Shown: positions 42,265 through 51,922 of the stretch, piece after piece
Layout of the letters: each line of letters starts with the position of its first letter
How positions within the stretch are numbered: the stretch's first letter is position 1
Source of the DNA: Janibacter alkaliphilus
GTDB taxonomy: Bacteria > Actinomycetota > Actinomycetes > Actinomycetales > Dermatophilaceae
DNA: 64,000 nt
Direction: 5' to 3'
NCBI RefSeq assembly: GCF_013408565.1
Contig: NZ_JACBZX010000001.1
Location: 2,232,001 to 2,296,000 of the forward strand
Position numbers and translations under genes: made by a program
The notes under the pieces: model-generated
Database searches by the model: none
Seen by the model: the letters and a program-made list of their open reading frames with translations, nothing else
What the model was told of the DNA's origin: nothing

Positions 42265-43560
42265 ATGAGCACCCCCGACGACGCCCCGGTGACGGATGCC
42301 CCGGTGACAGGCGACCCGGTGACCGTGCGACCGGCCCGCCCCGACGAGGCTCCCTCGCTGGTCGACCTCGACGACCTCGTCTGGGCGGAGAGCGAGCGGC
42401 TGCCCCGCGAGGTCCGGCTGCGTTCGGTCCCCACCCGCACCGTCCTCGTGGCGACCCGCGAGGGCGAGACCGCCGGGGTCACCGGCGCCTGGGACGTCGA
42501 GGTCGGCGTGCCCGACGGCCGGGGCCGCGCCCGGCTGGTGCCCGCCGACGGAGTGACCTGGGTCGGGGTGCACCCCGACCACACCCGGCGCGGGGTGCTC
42601 ACCGCGCTGATCGGCAGCCAGCTGCCCGCGACCCGCGAAGCGGGGCGGGCGCTGTCTGTGCTCAAGGCCTCCGACAGCGGGATCTACGGCCGCTTCGGGT
42701 ACGGCACGGCGAGCACGGTGCTGCGCGCCTCGTTCGCCGGCGGCACCACCTTCGCCGCGCCACCGGAGATCCAGGAGCTCGCCGACGCCACCCGCACCCG
42801 GCTGCAGACCGCCGGGCCAGATCTGGCGCCCCGGCTGCACGCCGCCTGGCGGCGCGCCGCCACCGACCGCGCCGGCGAGGTGGTGCGCACCGAGGCGGAC
42901 CTGACGCGCAACCTCACCGACGTCCCCGAGCACCGGGGCGACCGCGAGCCGAACCGGGTGCTCGTCGCGACCCGCGACGACGAGGTCGTCGGCTTCGCGG
43001 TGGTGCGCCGCACGGTCACCGAGGAGGGCTCCGTCCTCGGCGGCCGCGCCGACGTCCCGATCGTCACCACCGCCGACGCAGCAGCCCGGCTGGCCCTGGC
43101 CCAGCGGCTGACCCGACTCGACCTGGTCACCCGCACCGACTGGTGGGTCCCGGCCGACGACCCGCTGGTGCTGTGGCAGCCGGGCTGGCCGCGCTCGCTC
43201 GCCGACGGGGTGGTCGACTCGCTGTGGCTGCGGCTGGTCGACCTGCCGGCGGCGGTCGCTCTGCGCGGCACCGCCGCCGACCTCGACGTCGTCGTCGAGG
43301 TCGCCGACCCGGTGCTCCCGGAGAACGCCGGCACCTGGCGATGGACCGCGCGCTCCGGCGAGGGCCGGCTCGAGCGCAGCGGCGAGCAGGCACAGCTGAG
43401 CGTGGATGTCGGCGACCTGGCCTCGGTCTGGCTCGGTGGGCGCAGCCTCGGCGCGCTCGCCGTCGCGGGGCGGGTGCGCGAGCACGCCCCCGGGGCGGTG
43501 GCCCGGCTCGACGCCGCGCTGCGCACCCCGGTCCTGCCCGCGCAGTCGGTGGACTTCTGA
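42265..43560 (+). CDS. Eis-like GNAT N-acetyltransferase
   Basis: A 431-residue protein like mycobacterial Eis (enhanced intracellular survival), with two GNAT domains and a sterol-carrier-like C-terminal domain. GVTWVGVHPDHTRRGVLTAL is the acetyl-CoA binding motif, followed by ASDSGIYGRFGYGTAS with the Tyr used as acid in the family. The C-terminus ends PVLPAQSVDF; in Eis the free terminal carboxylate of Phe helps catalysis, and the Phe is conserved here. Such enzymes acetylate amines, including aminoglycosides; the natural substrate is not known. ATG 42265, 13 bases after the GGCT-like gene. Confidence 0.9.
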   Translation: MSTPDDAPVTDAPVTGDPVTVRPARPDEAPSLVDLDDLVWAESERLPREVRLRSVPTRTVLVATREGETAGVTGAWDVEVGVPDGRGRARLVPADGVTWVGVHPDHTRRGVLTALIGSQLPATREAGRALSVLKASDSGIYGRFGYGTASTVLRASFAGGTTFAAPPEIQELADATRTRLQTAGPDLAPRLHAAWRRAATDRAGEVVRTEADLTRNLTDVPEHRGDREPNRVLVATRDDEVVGFAVVRRTVTEEGSVLGGRADVPIVTTADAAARLALAQRLTRLDLVTRTDWWVPADDPLVLWQPGWPRSLADGVVDSLWLRLVDLPAAVALRGTAADLDVVVEVADPVLPENAGTWRWTARSGEGRLERSGEQAQLSVDVGDLASVWLGGRSLGALAVAGRVREHAPGAVARLDAALRTPVLPAQSVDF

Positions 43561-43659
43561 GGCGCGGCGCCCGGCACCACGCCCCGCACGACGCGAGCCC
43601 CGCAGCACGGGGGAGCGCCCGTGCCGGACGTGGCGCGGCGCGCCCGTATCCTGGCGGCC

Positions 43660-46600
43660 ATGCCTGAGCCCGAGCCGACCCCGGCCACCTCGCCGGGTCG
43701 TCGCTCCCGCTCCCGGCGACGCGGGCGCGGGCGAGGGCGCGGCCAGGGCGGGACGAGCGGTCCGCCCGCGGCACCCGTGCCACCCCCCGTGACCCGCGAC
43801 CCGGTGCCGCCCGAGCGGCTCGGCTACCCCGAGCAGCTGCCCGTCGTCGCCCGCAAGGACGACATCGCCGCGGCGCTGCGCGAGCACCAGGTGGTCGTCG
43901 TCGCCGGGGAGACCGGCTCCGGCAAGACCACCCAGCTGCCGAAGATCGCCCTCGAGATCGGTCGCGGCACCCACGGCCAGATCGGGCACACCCAGCCGCG
44001 ACGGATCGCCGCCCGCAGCGTCGCCGAGCGGATCGCCCAGGAGATGGGCGTCGAGACCGGCGACCTCGTCGGCTACCAGGTGCGCTTCACCGACCGCAGC
44101 AGCACCGCCACCGCGGTGAAGGTGATGACCGACGGGATCCTGCTCAACGAGATGCAGCGGGACCGCGAGCTGCGCCGCTACGACACCCTGATCATCGACG
44201 AGGCCCACGAGCGCAGCCTCAACATCGACTTCATCCTCGGCTACCTCAAGCAGCTGCTGCCGCGCCGGCCCGACCTCAAGGTGATCATCACCTCGGCGAC
44301 GATCGACCCGGAGCGCTTCGCCGCCCACTTCGCCGACGCCGACGGCCGGCCGGCGCCGATCATCGAGGTCTCCGGGCGCACCTACCCGGTCGAGGTCCGC
44401 TACCGCCCGCTGAGCCCCGACCCCCGCGACGGGCAGGACGAGGGAGACGACGGCGACGACGGCAGAGGCGCCAGCGGCGAGGACGCCGAGGAGGTCGACC
44501 AGACCACCGGCATCTGCCGCGCGGTCGAGGAGCTGTGGACCGAGCCGGAGAGCGGCGGCCCGCGAGACGTGCTCGTCTTCCTCTCCGGGGAGCGCGAGAT
44601 CCGCGACGCCGCCGACGCCCTCACCGGGATGAACCTGCCGGGCACCGAGGTGCTGCCGCTCTACGCCCGGCTCTCCTCGGCCGAGCAGCACCGGGTCTTC
44701 ACCAGCCATCCCGGACGCCGGATCGTGCTGGCCACCAACGTCGCCGAGACCTCGCTCACCGTCCCGGGCATCCGCTACGTCATCGACACCGGCACCGCCC
44801 GGATCTCCCGCTACAGCCAGCGCACCAAGGTGCAGCGGCTGCCGATCGAGCGGATCTCGCAGGCCTCCGCCGCCCAGCGCGCCGGCCGCTGCGGGCGCCT
44901 GGCCGACGGCGTGTGCATCCGCCTCTACAGCGAGCGCGACCACGACAGCCGACCCGAGTTCACCGACCCGGAGATCCTGCGCACCAGCCTGGCCAGCGTC
45001 ATCCTGCAGATGACCTCGCTCGGCCTCGGCGACGTCTCCCGCTTCCCCTTCGTCGAGCCCCCGGACGCCCGCCAGGTGGCCGACGGGGTCCGCCTGCTCG
45101 AGGAGCTGCACGCCCTCGAGGACCGGCGGCTGACCCGCACCGGTCGATCGCTGGCGCGGCTGCCGATCGACCCCCGGCTGGGCCGGATGCTCATCGAGGC
45201 GGACCGGCTCGGCTGCACCGCCGAGGTGCTCGTCATCGTCGCCGGCCTGTCCATCCAGGACCCCCGCGAGCGGCCCGCCGAGAAGCAGGCCCAGGCCGAC
45301 CAGCAGCACGCCCGCTTCCGCCGGCCCGGCTCCGACTTCGCCTCCTGGTGGAGCCTGTGGACCTATCTGCGGGAGCGGCAGGACGAGCTCTCCGGCAGCG
45401 CCTTCCGCCGGGCCTGCACCCGCGAGTTCCTGCACTACCTGCGGATCCGCGAGTGGCAGGACCTGCACGCCCAGCTGCGGCGGGCGGCCAAGGAGCAGGG
45501 CCTCGACCCCGGCCGCCGGACCAGCGCGACGGGGGCGGAGCCGGACTGGGACACGGTGCACCGGGCGCTGCTGACCGGGCTGCTCAGCCACGTCGGGGTG
45601 CGTGACGCCGATCGTCGCGACTACCTTGGCGCCCGCGGCGCCCGCTTCTCCATCCAGCCCGGCTCCGGCCTCTTCCGCAAGCAGCCCGACGTCGTCATGG
45701 CCGGCGAGCTCGTCGAGACCACCCGGCTGTGGGCCCGGACCAACGCCGCCATCGACCCCCGCTGGGCCGAGGAGGCCGGCGCCCACCTCGTGCGGCGCAG
45801 CTACTCCGAGCCGCGCTGGTCGAAGAAGGCGGCCGCCGCGCAGGCCACCGAGCGGGTCACCCTCTACGGGGTGCCCCTGGTCGCCGGGCGCACCGTCGCC
45901 TACGGCCGGATCGACCCGGAGGTCAGCCGGGACCTCTTCATCCGGGAGGCTCTCGTCGGCGGCGACTGGGACACCGACCACGAGGTGCTCGCCCGCAACC
46001 GGCGCCTGGTGCGGCGGCTGTCCGAGCTCGAGGAGCGGGCCCGGCGCCGCGACCTGCTCGTCGACGAGGAGGACATCGTCGCCTTCTACGACGCCCGGGT
46101 CCCCGCCGAGGTGGTCTCCGGGCGTCACTTCGACAGCTGGTGGAAGACGGCCCGCGTCGAGACCCCCGACCTGCTCACCCTCACCGAGGCCGACCTCACC
46201 CGGGACGACGCGACCGCGATCAGCAGCGAGGACTACCCGCGCCGCTGGCGCCAGGGCGACCTCGACCTCGCCGTGACGTACCAGTTCGAGCCCGGGGCCG
46301 CCGCCGACGGGGTCTCGGTGCACGTGCCCGTCGGGATCCTCAACCAGGTCGACCCGGCCGGTTTCGACTGGCAGGTGCCCGGCCTGCGCGCCGAGGTGGT
46401 CACCGCGATGGTGCGGGCGCTGCCCAAGGCGCTGCGCCGCCACCTCGTGCCGGCGCCGGACCACGCCGCGGCCGCGGTCGCCGAGCTCGCTGGCACCGCC
46501 GACGACCTGCCGGCGGGGACCCCGCTGGTGCAGGCCCTGGCGCCCGTGCTGGCCCGGCGCGCCGGGGTGCCGGTGGGCCCGGAGGACATCGACCTGGAGC

Positions 46601-47616
46601 GGGTGCCGGACCACCTGCGGATCACCTTTGTCGTCGAGGACCACAAGCGCCGGGTGCTCGGCCAGGGCAAGGATCTCGAGGTGCTGCGCGAGCAGCTGGC
46701 CGGGCACCTGCAGCAGCGGATGTCCCGGGCCGGCTCCGACCTCGAGCGCAGCGGCCTGACCGGCTGGGACCTCGGCACGCTGCCGGAGACGGTCACCCAG
46801 CGCAGCGGACGGCACACCGTCATCGGCTACCCGACCCTCGTCGACGAGGGCGACAGCGTCGCGCTGCGGGTGGTCGCCGACCCCGCCGAGGCCGAGGCGG
46901 CCCGACGCACCGGGGTGCGCCGGCTGCTGCTGCTGGGCACCACGCCGCCGTGGAAGCGGGTGCTGGCCCGGCTGACCAACGCCCAGAAGCTGGCGCTCGC
47001 GGACAACCCGCACGGCTCGGTGCCGGCGCTGCTGGAGGACTGCCTGGCCGCCGCGGTGGACGACATCGTCGCGGCGCACGTCCCCGGGACCGTCCGTGAC
47101 GCCGAGAGCTTCGAGACCGCGCTGGCCGCGGTGCGCACCCACGTCGCCCAGCGGGTGCTCACCGTCGTCGGCGAGGTCGAGCCGGTGCTCGCCCGGCACG
47201 CCGAGGTGCAGCGGATGCTCACCCGGGTCGACGTGCCCGACCTGCGGATGACCGTCGCCGACGTGCGCGCCCAGGTCGGGGGACTGGTCCGCCCCGGCTT
47301 CGTCGCCGACGTCGGCCTGGCCCGGCTGCCGGACCTGCGGCGCTACCTGCGGGCGGTGCTGGTGCGCCTGGAGCGGGCCGCCGAGGACCCCCGCCGGGAC
47401 GCCCGCCAGCAGGAGGGCATCGACCAGGTGGAGGCCGCCTACGCCGACCTGCTGGACGCGCTGCCGCCGTTGCGCCGCGGCGCCGACGACGTCACCGCCA
47501 TCGGGTGGATGATCGAGGAGCTGCGGGTCTCGCTCTTCGCCCAGGCCCTGGGCACGCCCGGCCCGGTCTCCGCCAAGCGGGTGCGCACCGCCATCGCCGC
47601 CGTGCGGGACGGGTGA
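43660..47616 (+). CDS. hrpA: ATP-dependent RNA helicase HrpA
   Basis: A 1318-residue DEAH-box helicase of the HrpA family. Motif I is GETGSGKTTQLPK (residues 83-95), motif II is DEAH near 180, motif III is TSATIDPERF, motif V is VLATNVAETSLTVPGIRYVI, and motif VI is QRAGRCGR. The C-terminal part carries the OB/ratchet-like region and the DUF3418 domain (from about 750 on). It unwinds RNA and rescues stalled ribosomes in E. coli; the actinobacterial role is less known. The N-terminal 35 residues are basic and Arg/Gly-rich (RGRGRGRGQGG), suited to RNA binding. TATCCT (43647-43652) lies 7 bases before ATG 43660 (leaderless). Confidence 0.95.
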   Translation: MPEPEPTPATSPGRRSRSRRRGRGRGRGQGGTSGPPAAPVPPPVTRDPVPPERLGYPEQLPVVARKDDIAAALREHQVVVVAGETGSGKTTQLPKIALEIGRGTHGQIGHTQPRRIAARSVAERIAQEMGVETGDLVGYQVRFTDRSSTATAVKVMTDGILLNEMQRDRELRRYDTLIIDEAHERSLNIDFILGYLKQLLPRRPDLKVIITSATIDPERFAAHFADADGRPAPIIEVSGRTYPVEVRYRPLSPDPRDGQDEGDDGDDGRGASGEDAEEVDQTTGICRAVEELWTEPESGGPRDVLVFLSGEREIRDAADALTGMNLPGTEVLPLYARLSSAEQHRVFTSHPGRRIVLATNVAETSLTVPGIRYVIDTGTARISRYSQRTKVQRLPIERISQASAAQRAGRCGRLADGVCIRLYSERDHDSRPEFTDPEILRTSLASVILQMTSLGLGDVSRFPFVEPPDARQVADGVRLLEELHALEDRRLTRTGRSLARLPIDPRLGRMLIEADRLGCTAEVLVIVAGLSIQDPRERPAEKQAQADQQHARFRRPGSDFASWWSLWTYLRERQDELSGSAFRRACTREFLHYLRIREWQDLHAQLRRAAKEQGLDPGRRTSATGAEPDWDTVHRALLTGLLSHVGVRDADRRDYLGARGARFSIQPGSGLFRKQPDVVMAGELVETTRLWARTNAAIDPRWAEEAGAHLVRRSYSEPRWSKKAAAAQATERVTLYGVPLVAGRTVAYGRIDPEVSRDLFIREALVGGDWDTDHEVLARNRRLVRRLSELEERARRRDLLVDEEDIVAFYDARVPAEVVSGRHFDSWWKTARVETPDLLTLTEADLTRDDATAISSEDYPRRWRQGDLDLAVTYQFEPGAAADGVSVHVPVGILNQVDPAGFDWQVPGLRAEVVTAMVRALPKALRRHLVPAPDHAAAAVAELAGTADDLPAGTPLVQALAPVLARRAGVPVGPEDIDLERVPDHLRITFVVEDHKRRVLGQGKDLEVLREQLAGHLQQRMSRAGSDLERSGLTGWDLGTLPETVTQRSGRHTVIGYPTLVDEGDSVALRVVADPAEAEAARRTGVRRLLLLGTTPPWKRVLARLTNAQKLALADNPHGSVPALLEDCLAAAVDDIVAAHVPGTVRDAESFETALAAVRTHVAQRVLTVVGEVEPVLARHAEVQRMLTRVDVPDLRMTVADVRAQVGGLVRPGFVADVGLARLPDLRRYLRAVLVRLERAAEDPRRDARQQEGIDQVEAAYADLLDALPPLRRGADDVTAIGWMIEELRVSLFAQALGTPGPVSAKRVRTAIAAVRDG

Positions 47617-47687
47617 CCGCAGGGAATGGCCCGGCCCACCCCTTCGTTGACCAGAGCAGATCACGACCCGACCGACAGGAGTGCCTC

Positions 47688-48626
47688 GTGACCGACCCCC
47701 GAGCCTTCCGCGACGACGCCGCGTCCAGCCTCTACCGCTTCGAGGTGGACGCCGATCTCGCCCGGCTGCAGCCCGGGCCGATGATCGTCGCCCTCGACGG
47801 CTTCATCGACGCCGGCCACACCCAGCGGCTGCTCGTCGACCACCTGCTGGACAGCGGTGAGCCCGAGGTGGTGGCCTCCTTCGACGTCGACTCCCTCATC
47901 GACTACCGCGGCCGCCGCCCGGCGATGGTCTTCGACGCCACCCGGTACAGCCCCTACGACGACCCGTCGCTGCTGCTCTACCGGCTGCACGACCGGGACG
48001 GCCAGACCTACTACGTGCTCAGCGGACCCGAGCCGGACTTCCGCTGGGAGGCGGTGATCGCCGCGGTGCAGCAGATCATGGACCGGCTCGGCATCACCCT
48101 GGCGGTCACCGCGCACGGCATCCCGATGGCGGTGCCGCACACCCGGCCGATCGGGATGACCGCGCACGCCACGGACGAGCGGCTCATCGACGAGCGCAAG
48201 CCGGTCTTCGGCACCGTGCAGGTGCCGGCCGGGCTGCTCTCGCTGCTCGAGCTCCGGCTGGGGGAGTCCGACCGCGACGCCGTCGGCTTCTCCATCCACG
48301 TGCCGCACTACCTGGCGCAGTCGCCCTTCCACGACGCGGCCCTGACCGGGCTCAACGCCATCGTCGACGTCACCGGGCTCAGCCTGCCCAACGACGCCCT
48401 GGCCGACGCCGCCGGCGAGAACCGGGCCGAGATCGCCCGGGAGGTCGGTGAGAACGCCGAGATCGGCGAGGCCGTCTCCGCCCTGGAGCGCCAGTACGAC
48501 GTGCACCTGCGCGGTCTGGAGCGGCCCAGCCTGCTCGTCGGGGAGAGCAGCGAGCTGCCCTCGGCCGACGAGCTGGGCGCCGAGTTCGAGGACTTCCTGC
48601 GCACCGTCGATGACCCCGAGGCCTGA
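47688..48626 (+). CDS. PAC2 family protein (proteasome assembly chaperone-like)
   Basis: A 312-residue PAC2 family protein. The N-terminal ATP-grasp-like core shows GPMIVALDGFIDAGHTQRLL, DVDSLIDYRGRRPAMVFDAT and YVLSGPEPDFRWEAVIAAV, and VTAHGIPMAVPHTRPIGMTA with VPHYLAQSPFHDAAL are conserved. The C-terminal helical tail ends SADELGAEFEDFLRTVDD. In actinobacteria such proteins are common and have been linked to proteasome assembly by homology only. GTG 47688 has AGGAG. It lies 71 bases after hrpA; no proteasome genes are in the window. Confidence 0.9.
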   Translation: MTDPRAFRDDAASSLYRFEVDADLARLQPGPMIVALDGFIDAGHTQRLLVDHLLDSGEPEVVASFDVDSLIDYRGRRPAMVFDATRYSPYDDPSLLLYRLHDRDGQTYYVLSGPEPDFRWEAVIAAVQQIMDRLGITLAVTAHGIPMAVPHTRPIGMTAHATDERLIDERKPVFGTVQVPAGLLSLLELRLGESDRDAVGFSIHVPHYLAQSPFHDAALTGLNAIVDVTGLSLPNDALADAAGENRAEIAREVGENAEIGEAVSALERQYDVHLRGLERPSLLVGESSELPSADELGAEFEDFLRTVDDPEA

Positions 48627-48646
48627 CCGGGTCGGCCGGACGCGGC

Positions 48647-50428
48647 TCAGTCCACGTCCGACCAGCGCTGCACCACCTGGAGGTCGGCGACGAAGCGGAC
48701 CGCGTCGTCGCCGACCCACCAGCGGGCCGCGTCCTGCAGCGAGCCCTCCACCACCGTCACCGCGGCCTGCGCGTGCTGCCGCGGGACGTGCACGATGAGC
48801 TCGTCGTGCAGGCACAGCACGATCCGGGCGTCCAGCGCGCGCAGGCCGACCCGTGCGGTGACCGCCCACACCTTGAAGAGCTCGGCCGCCGATCCCTGGA
48901 TGATCGCGTTCCGCGCGAACCGGCCTCGGGCGGCGTCCCGCCAGCGCTCCTGGTCGGCGTCCGCCGCCGCTGACCGGCTGCCGGAGCCGTCCTCGACCTC
49001 GCGCGGCGCCTCGCCCGGTCCGAGCTGGGCGCGCAGCACCCGCTCGCCCAGGGAGAGGTCGGTGCGCACGGTCCGACCGCCGAAGGTGCGTACCGGCTCG
49101 CCCCGGGCGCCGGTCTCCGCCGCCGCCTGCAGCGCGCGCATCGCCACCGGGTAGGCACGCTCCAGCCCGCGCAGCGCCTCGCCCGCCGAGCCGCTGCGCT
49201 GGCCGTACATCGCGGCGAGCACCGCCACCTTCGCCACCGCCCGCTCCACGCCCAGCCGCTCGGCGACCGGGGCGTAGAGGTCGGGCTCGCGGGTGGCCGC
49301 GGCCAGGGCGCCGTCGCTGGCGACCGCCGCCAGCACCCGCGGCTCGATCTGGCCGAGGTCGGCCCGCACCAGCACGTGACCGGGCGCGGCCGCCACCGCC
49401 GGACGCAGCTCGGCGGGCAGGTTGTGCAGCCCGGCCTGGGCGGTCATCCGGCCGGCCGCCCCGTCGGCCGCGCTCCACGCGCCGCGCAACCGGTCGTCGG
49501 CGCCGACGTGCTCGCGCCGCCAGCGCCACCCGTAGGTGGTGGCCACCCGCTCGGCCTTGCGCCAGGCGAGGATCGCCGGCACCACCGGATGGGCCTCGCG
49601 GTGCGCCTCGAGCACCCACTTGCGGGTGCTGCTCACCTCCACCCCGGCCAGCGAGAGCAGCCGACGGACCCCGGCCGGGTTGCGCAGATCGATCCGCCCG
49701 GCACCGGGCACCGCCGCCAGCACCGGCGCGTCGCGGGCCTGCCGCGCGGACAGCTCGTCCTCCACCGACCGCGGCTCCGGTCCGGCCGCTGCGGTGAGCA
49801 GCCGGTCCAGCGCAGGCCGGTCGATCGGCAGCCCGGTGCGCTCCAGCTCGACGCACAGCACCGCGGCCGCCGACTCCGAGCAGGCCGTCAGCAGCGCCCG
49901 CCGGCCGCGCTCGGCGACCTGGGCGTGCTGCCACCGAGCGACCTGCAGGCCGGCCCGGGCCAGGGCCGCGCACCTCTCGTCGGTGTCCGCCCAGGCGAGG
50001 ACGGACGGACGCAGGTGGCCGTCCGGGAGAACCAGCAGGTCCGCGTCCGGCTCCTCGGCGAGCAGGTCGAAGAGATCGCCGCTCGGGGCGACCGGCAGAC
50101 CGGCCGTGTCGAGGTCGTGCGCCGCGGCCCAGACCCGGCCGGGCTCGGCCGCCGAGCCACCGTGCAGCAGCCGGTGCACCTCGGCGAGGTCCCAGGTGCG
50201 ATCGAGCGCCGCCGTCGGTGCCGGCCCGTCGAGCAGCGCGGAGACCGAGCGCGCCGTCCACACCACCCAGCGGCCGCCGCGCCCCGCACCGGCGAGATGG
50301 CCGGCCACGTCCTCCCGCGCGGCCAGGAGCCCTCCCTCGGCGTCGACGAGCGCGGCCGCACCGTCCCGGCCGAGCACCAGCGCGCCGCCGAAGGTCACCG
50401 GCGGCGAGAGGCGCTGGCTCGTCGTCAC
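48647..50428 (-). CDS. Family A DNA polymerase (bifunctional 3'-5' exonuclease/polymerase type)
   Basis: A 593-residue protein, much shorter than Pol I because the 5' nuclease domain is missing. The C-terminal polymerase has motif A (VRADLGQIEPRVLAAVA), motif B (RAVAKVAVLAAMYGQ) and motif C (LCLHDELIVHV), each with the catalytic residues. The N-terminal 3'-5' exonuclease-like domain is degenerate: the DxE motif of Pol I exonucleases is not apparent in the first 200 residues. It is probably a repair polymerase accessory to polA. GTG 50428 with TAGCGT 8 bases before it on the minus strand. It converges with the PAC2 gene 20 bases away. Confidence 0.9.
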   Translation of the reverse strand: MTTSQRLSPPVTFGGALVLGRDGAAALVDAEGGLLAAREDVAGHLAGAGRGGRWVVWTARSVSALLDGPAPTAALDRTWDLAEVHRLLHGGSAAEPGRVWAAAHDLDTAGLPVAPSGDLFDLLAEEPDADLLVLPDGHLRPSVLAWADTDERCAALARAGLQVARWQHAQVAERGRRALLTACSESAAAVLCVELERTGLPIDRPALDRLLTAAAGPEPRSVEDELSARQARDAPVLAAVPGAGRIDLRNPAGVRRLLSLAGVEVSSTRKWVLEAHREAHPVVPAILAWRKAERVATTYGWRWRREHVGADDRLRGAWSAADGAAGRMTAQAGLHNLPAELRPAVAAAPGHVLVRADLGQIEPRVLAAVASDGALAAATREPDLYAPVAERLGVERAVAKVAVLAAMYGQRSGSAGEALRGLERAYPVAMRALQAAAETGARGEPVRTFGGRTVRTDLSLGERVLRAQLGPGEAPREVEDGSGSRSAAADADQERWRDAARGRFARNAIIQGSAAELFKVWAVTARVGLRALDARIVLCLHDELIVHVPRQHAQAAVTVVEGSLQDAARWWVGDDAVRFVADLQVVQRWSDVD

Positions 50429-50568
50429 GCCAGCGGACGCTACCGGGCGACGGTGACAGCGGCGCTGACCTGGTGCGTCACCACCCCCGGGAGGCCGAGC
50501 CGCATGGCAGGATGCCAGCGCAGCGGCGCACCGCGCCGCCACCAGACGGTGATGACGAAGGAGATGCT

Positions 50569-51387
50569 GTGGGTTTCATCAGCTCGATGCTGGGCCGCGA
50601 CGACGAGCCGACCGGCGAGCCGGAGCCGCGCCGCAGCGCCCTGGAGCAGGCCGACGACCCCGAGCAGCAGAAGGGGCTCAACGGCGCCGCGATCAAGCTG
50701 GTCCGACAGCTGCTCGACACCGGCATCGACGGCCGTGGCCCCTTCGACCCCGCAGCCACCGTGGCCGACGCCGCGCTCGCCAAGCACTCCGGCGACGTCG
50801 AGAAGGCGGTCGACGAGGTGCTGCGCGACCACCTGCGGCTGGCCGCCGCCAACGGCTTCGTCACCAACCTCGGCGGGTTCGTCACCCTGCCCGTGGCGCT
50901 GCCGGCCAACGTGCTCGGCTTCTACGTGCTGGCCACCCGGATGGCCGCCTCGGTGGCCGCGCTGCGCGGCCACGACCTCGCCGACGACCGGATCCGCACC
51001 GCGATCCTGCTCAGCCTCGTCGGCGCCGACGCCCAGGAGGTCCTGGCCCGGGCCGGCATGGTCGCCCCGACCGGGCGGATGACGCACCTGGCCACGCAGC
51101 GGCTCCCCGGTCCCGCGCTGATGGTGATCAACAAGGGGGTCGGCTTCCGGCTGCTCGCCAGCGCCGGCCGCTCCACCTTCGCCCGCTTCGGGCGGGCCAT
51201 CCCGGTGGTCGGCGGAGCCGTCGGCGCCGGTCTCGACACCTGGCTGATGAAGCAGCTCGCCGACCACGTCCGCGAGGAGTTCCCCGCGGCCGGGGAGCAG
51301 GTCGGGGCCCTCGCCCCGACTGACCGCGAGGCGCCCGGCATCGAGGGGTCCGCCGCCGGCCCGGAGCAGCCGGGGGAACACCCCTGA
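50569..51387 (+). CDS. EcsC family protein
   Basis: A 272-residue EcsC family protein. Conserved segments are NGAAIKLVRQLLDTGID, LPVALPANVLGFYVLATRMA and IPVVGGAVGAGLDTWLMKQL. Two amphipathic/hydrophobic parts suggest attachment to the membrane. In Bacillus EcsC is encoded with an ABC transporter; no transporter is seen here, and the role is unknown. GTG 50569 has AAGGAG 5 bases upstream. It diverges from the DNA polymerase gene with a 140-base gap and is followed by a DUF1232 gene 69 bases later. Confidence 0.85.
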   Translation: MGFISSMLGRDDEPTGEPEPRRSALEQADDPEQQKGLNGAAIKLVRQLLDTGIDGRGPFDPAATVADAALAKHSGDVEKAVDEVLRDHLRLAAANGFVTNLGGFVTLPVALPANVLGFYVLATRMAASVAALRGHDLADDRIRTAILLSLVGADAQEVLARAGMVAPTGRMTHLATQRLPGPALMVINKGVGFRLLASAGRSTFARFGRAIPVVGGAVGAGLDTWLMKQLADHVREEFPAAGEQVGALAPTDREAPGIEGSAAGPEQPGEHP

Positions 51388-51456
51388 CCTCGGGCACGTT
51401 GACCAGGGCGAGAACCTGACGGCGCCCGGGACGCGCCCAGACCTGCAGGAGGACCC

Positions 51457-51807
51457 ATGGCCGCTCGTCGCCGTGCCCGTGCCGCCGCCACCTTCGCCCA
51501 CGCCGTCGGCGAGGCGTCCGCGCCGGGCTCGCCGAGCCTGTGGCGCCGGCTGCGGGCCGTGCCGCGCCTGGTGCGCGCAGTGCGCTCGGGGGAGTACACC
51601 GGGGTGTCCTCGGCCCGGCTGATGCTGCTGCTCGCCGGGGTGGGCTACGTGGTCTCCCCGATCGACGTCGTGCCCGAGGGGCTGCTGCTCGTGCTCGGTC
51701 TGGCCGACGACGCCCTCGTCCTCGGCTGGGTCGCGCTGACCCTGGTGCAGGAGACCGAGGCCTTCCTCGCCTGGGAGCAGGCGGTGCCCTCGCACGTCGT
51801 GCGCTGA
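51457..51807 (+). CDS. DUF1232 (YkvA family) membrane protein
   Basis: A 116-residue protein with a basic N-terminus and two hydrophobic helices. The family mark is LLAGVGYVVSPIDVVPEGLL followed by GLADDALVLGWVALTLV, in which SPIDVVPE is the DUF1232 signature. The role is unknown. GGAGG precedes ATG 51457. It follows the EcsC gene in the same direction, and both are likely envelope proteins. Confidence 0.88.
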   Translation: MAARRRARAAATFAHAVGEASAPGSPSLWRRLRAVPRLVRAVRSGEYTGVSSARLMLLLAGVGYVVSPIDVVPEGLLLVLGLADDALVLGWVALTLVQETEAFLAWEQAVPSHVVR

Positions 51808-51922
51808 GGCGCCCTCGGTCGCCGAGCTCGCGTCGTGCACAGGCGACAGCGCGCTCCGACGCTCGTCCACAGCGGGACGGCACGCGCTGGCGCCCCGGCC
51901 GGGCCTGCTCGACGGTGGCTGC

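Noticed and set aside
42208..47664. Very long open frame of 1818 codons on the minus strand opposite hrpA
   Set aside because: It is the antisense shadow of a clear helicase gene. Its translation is full of low-complexity Gly/Val/Arg and has no domain; long shadow frames are expected at this GC content.
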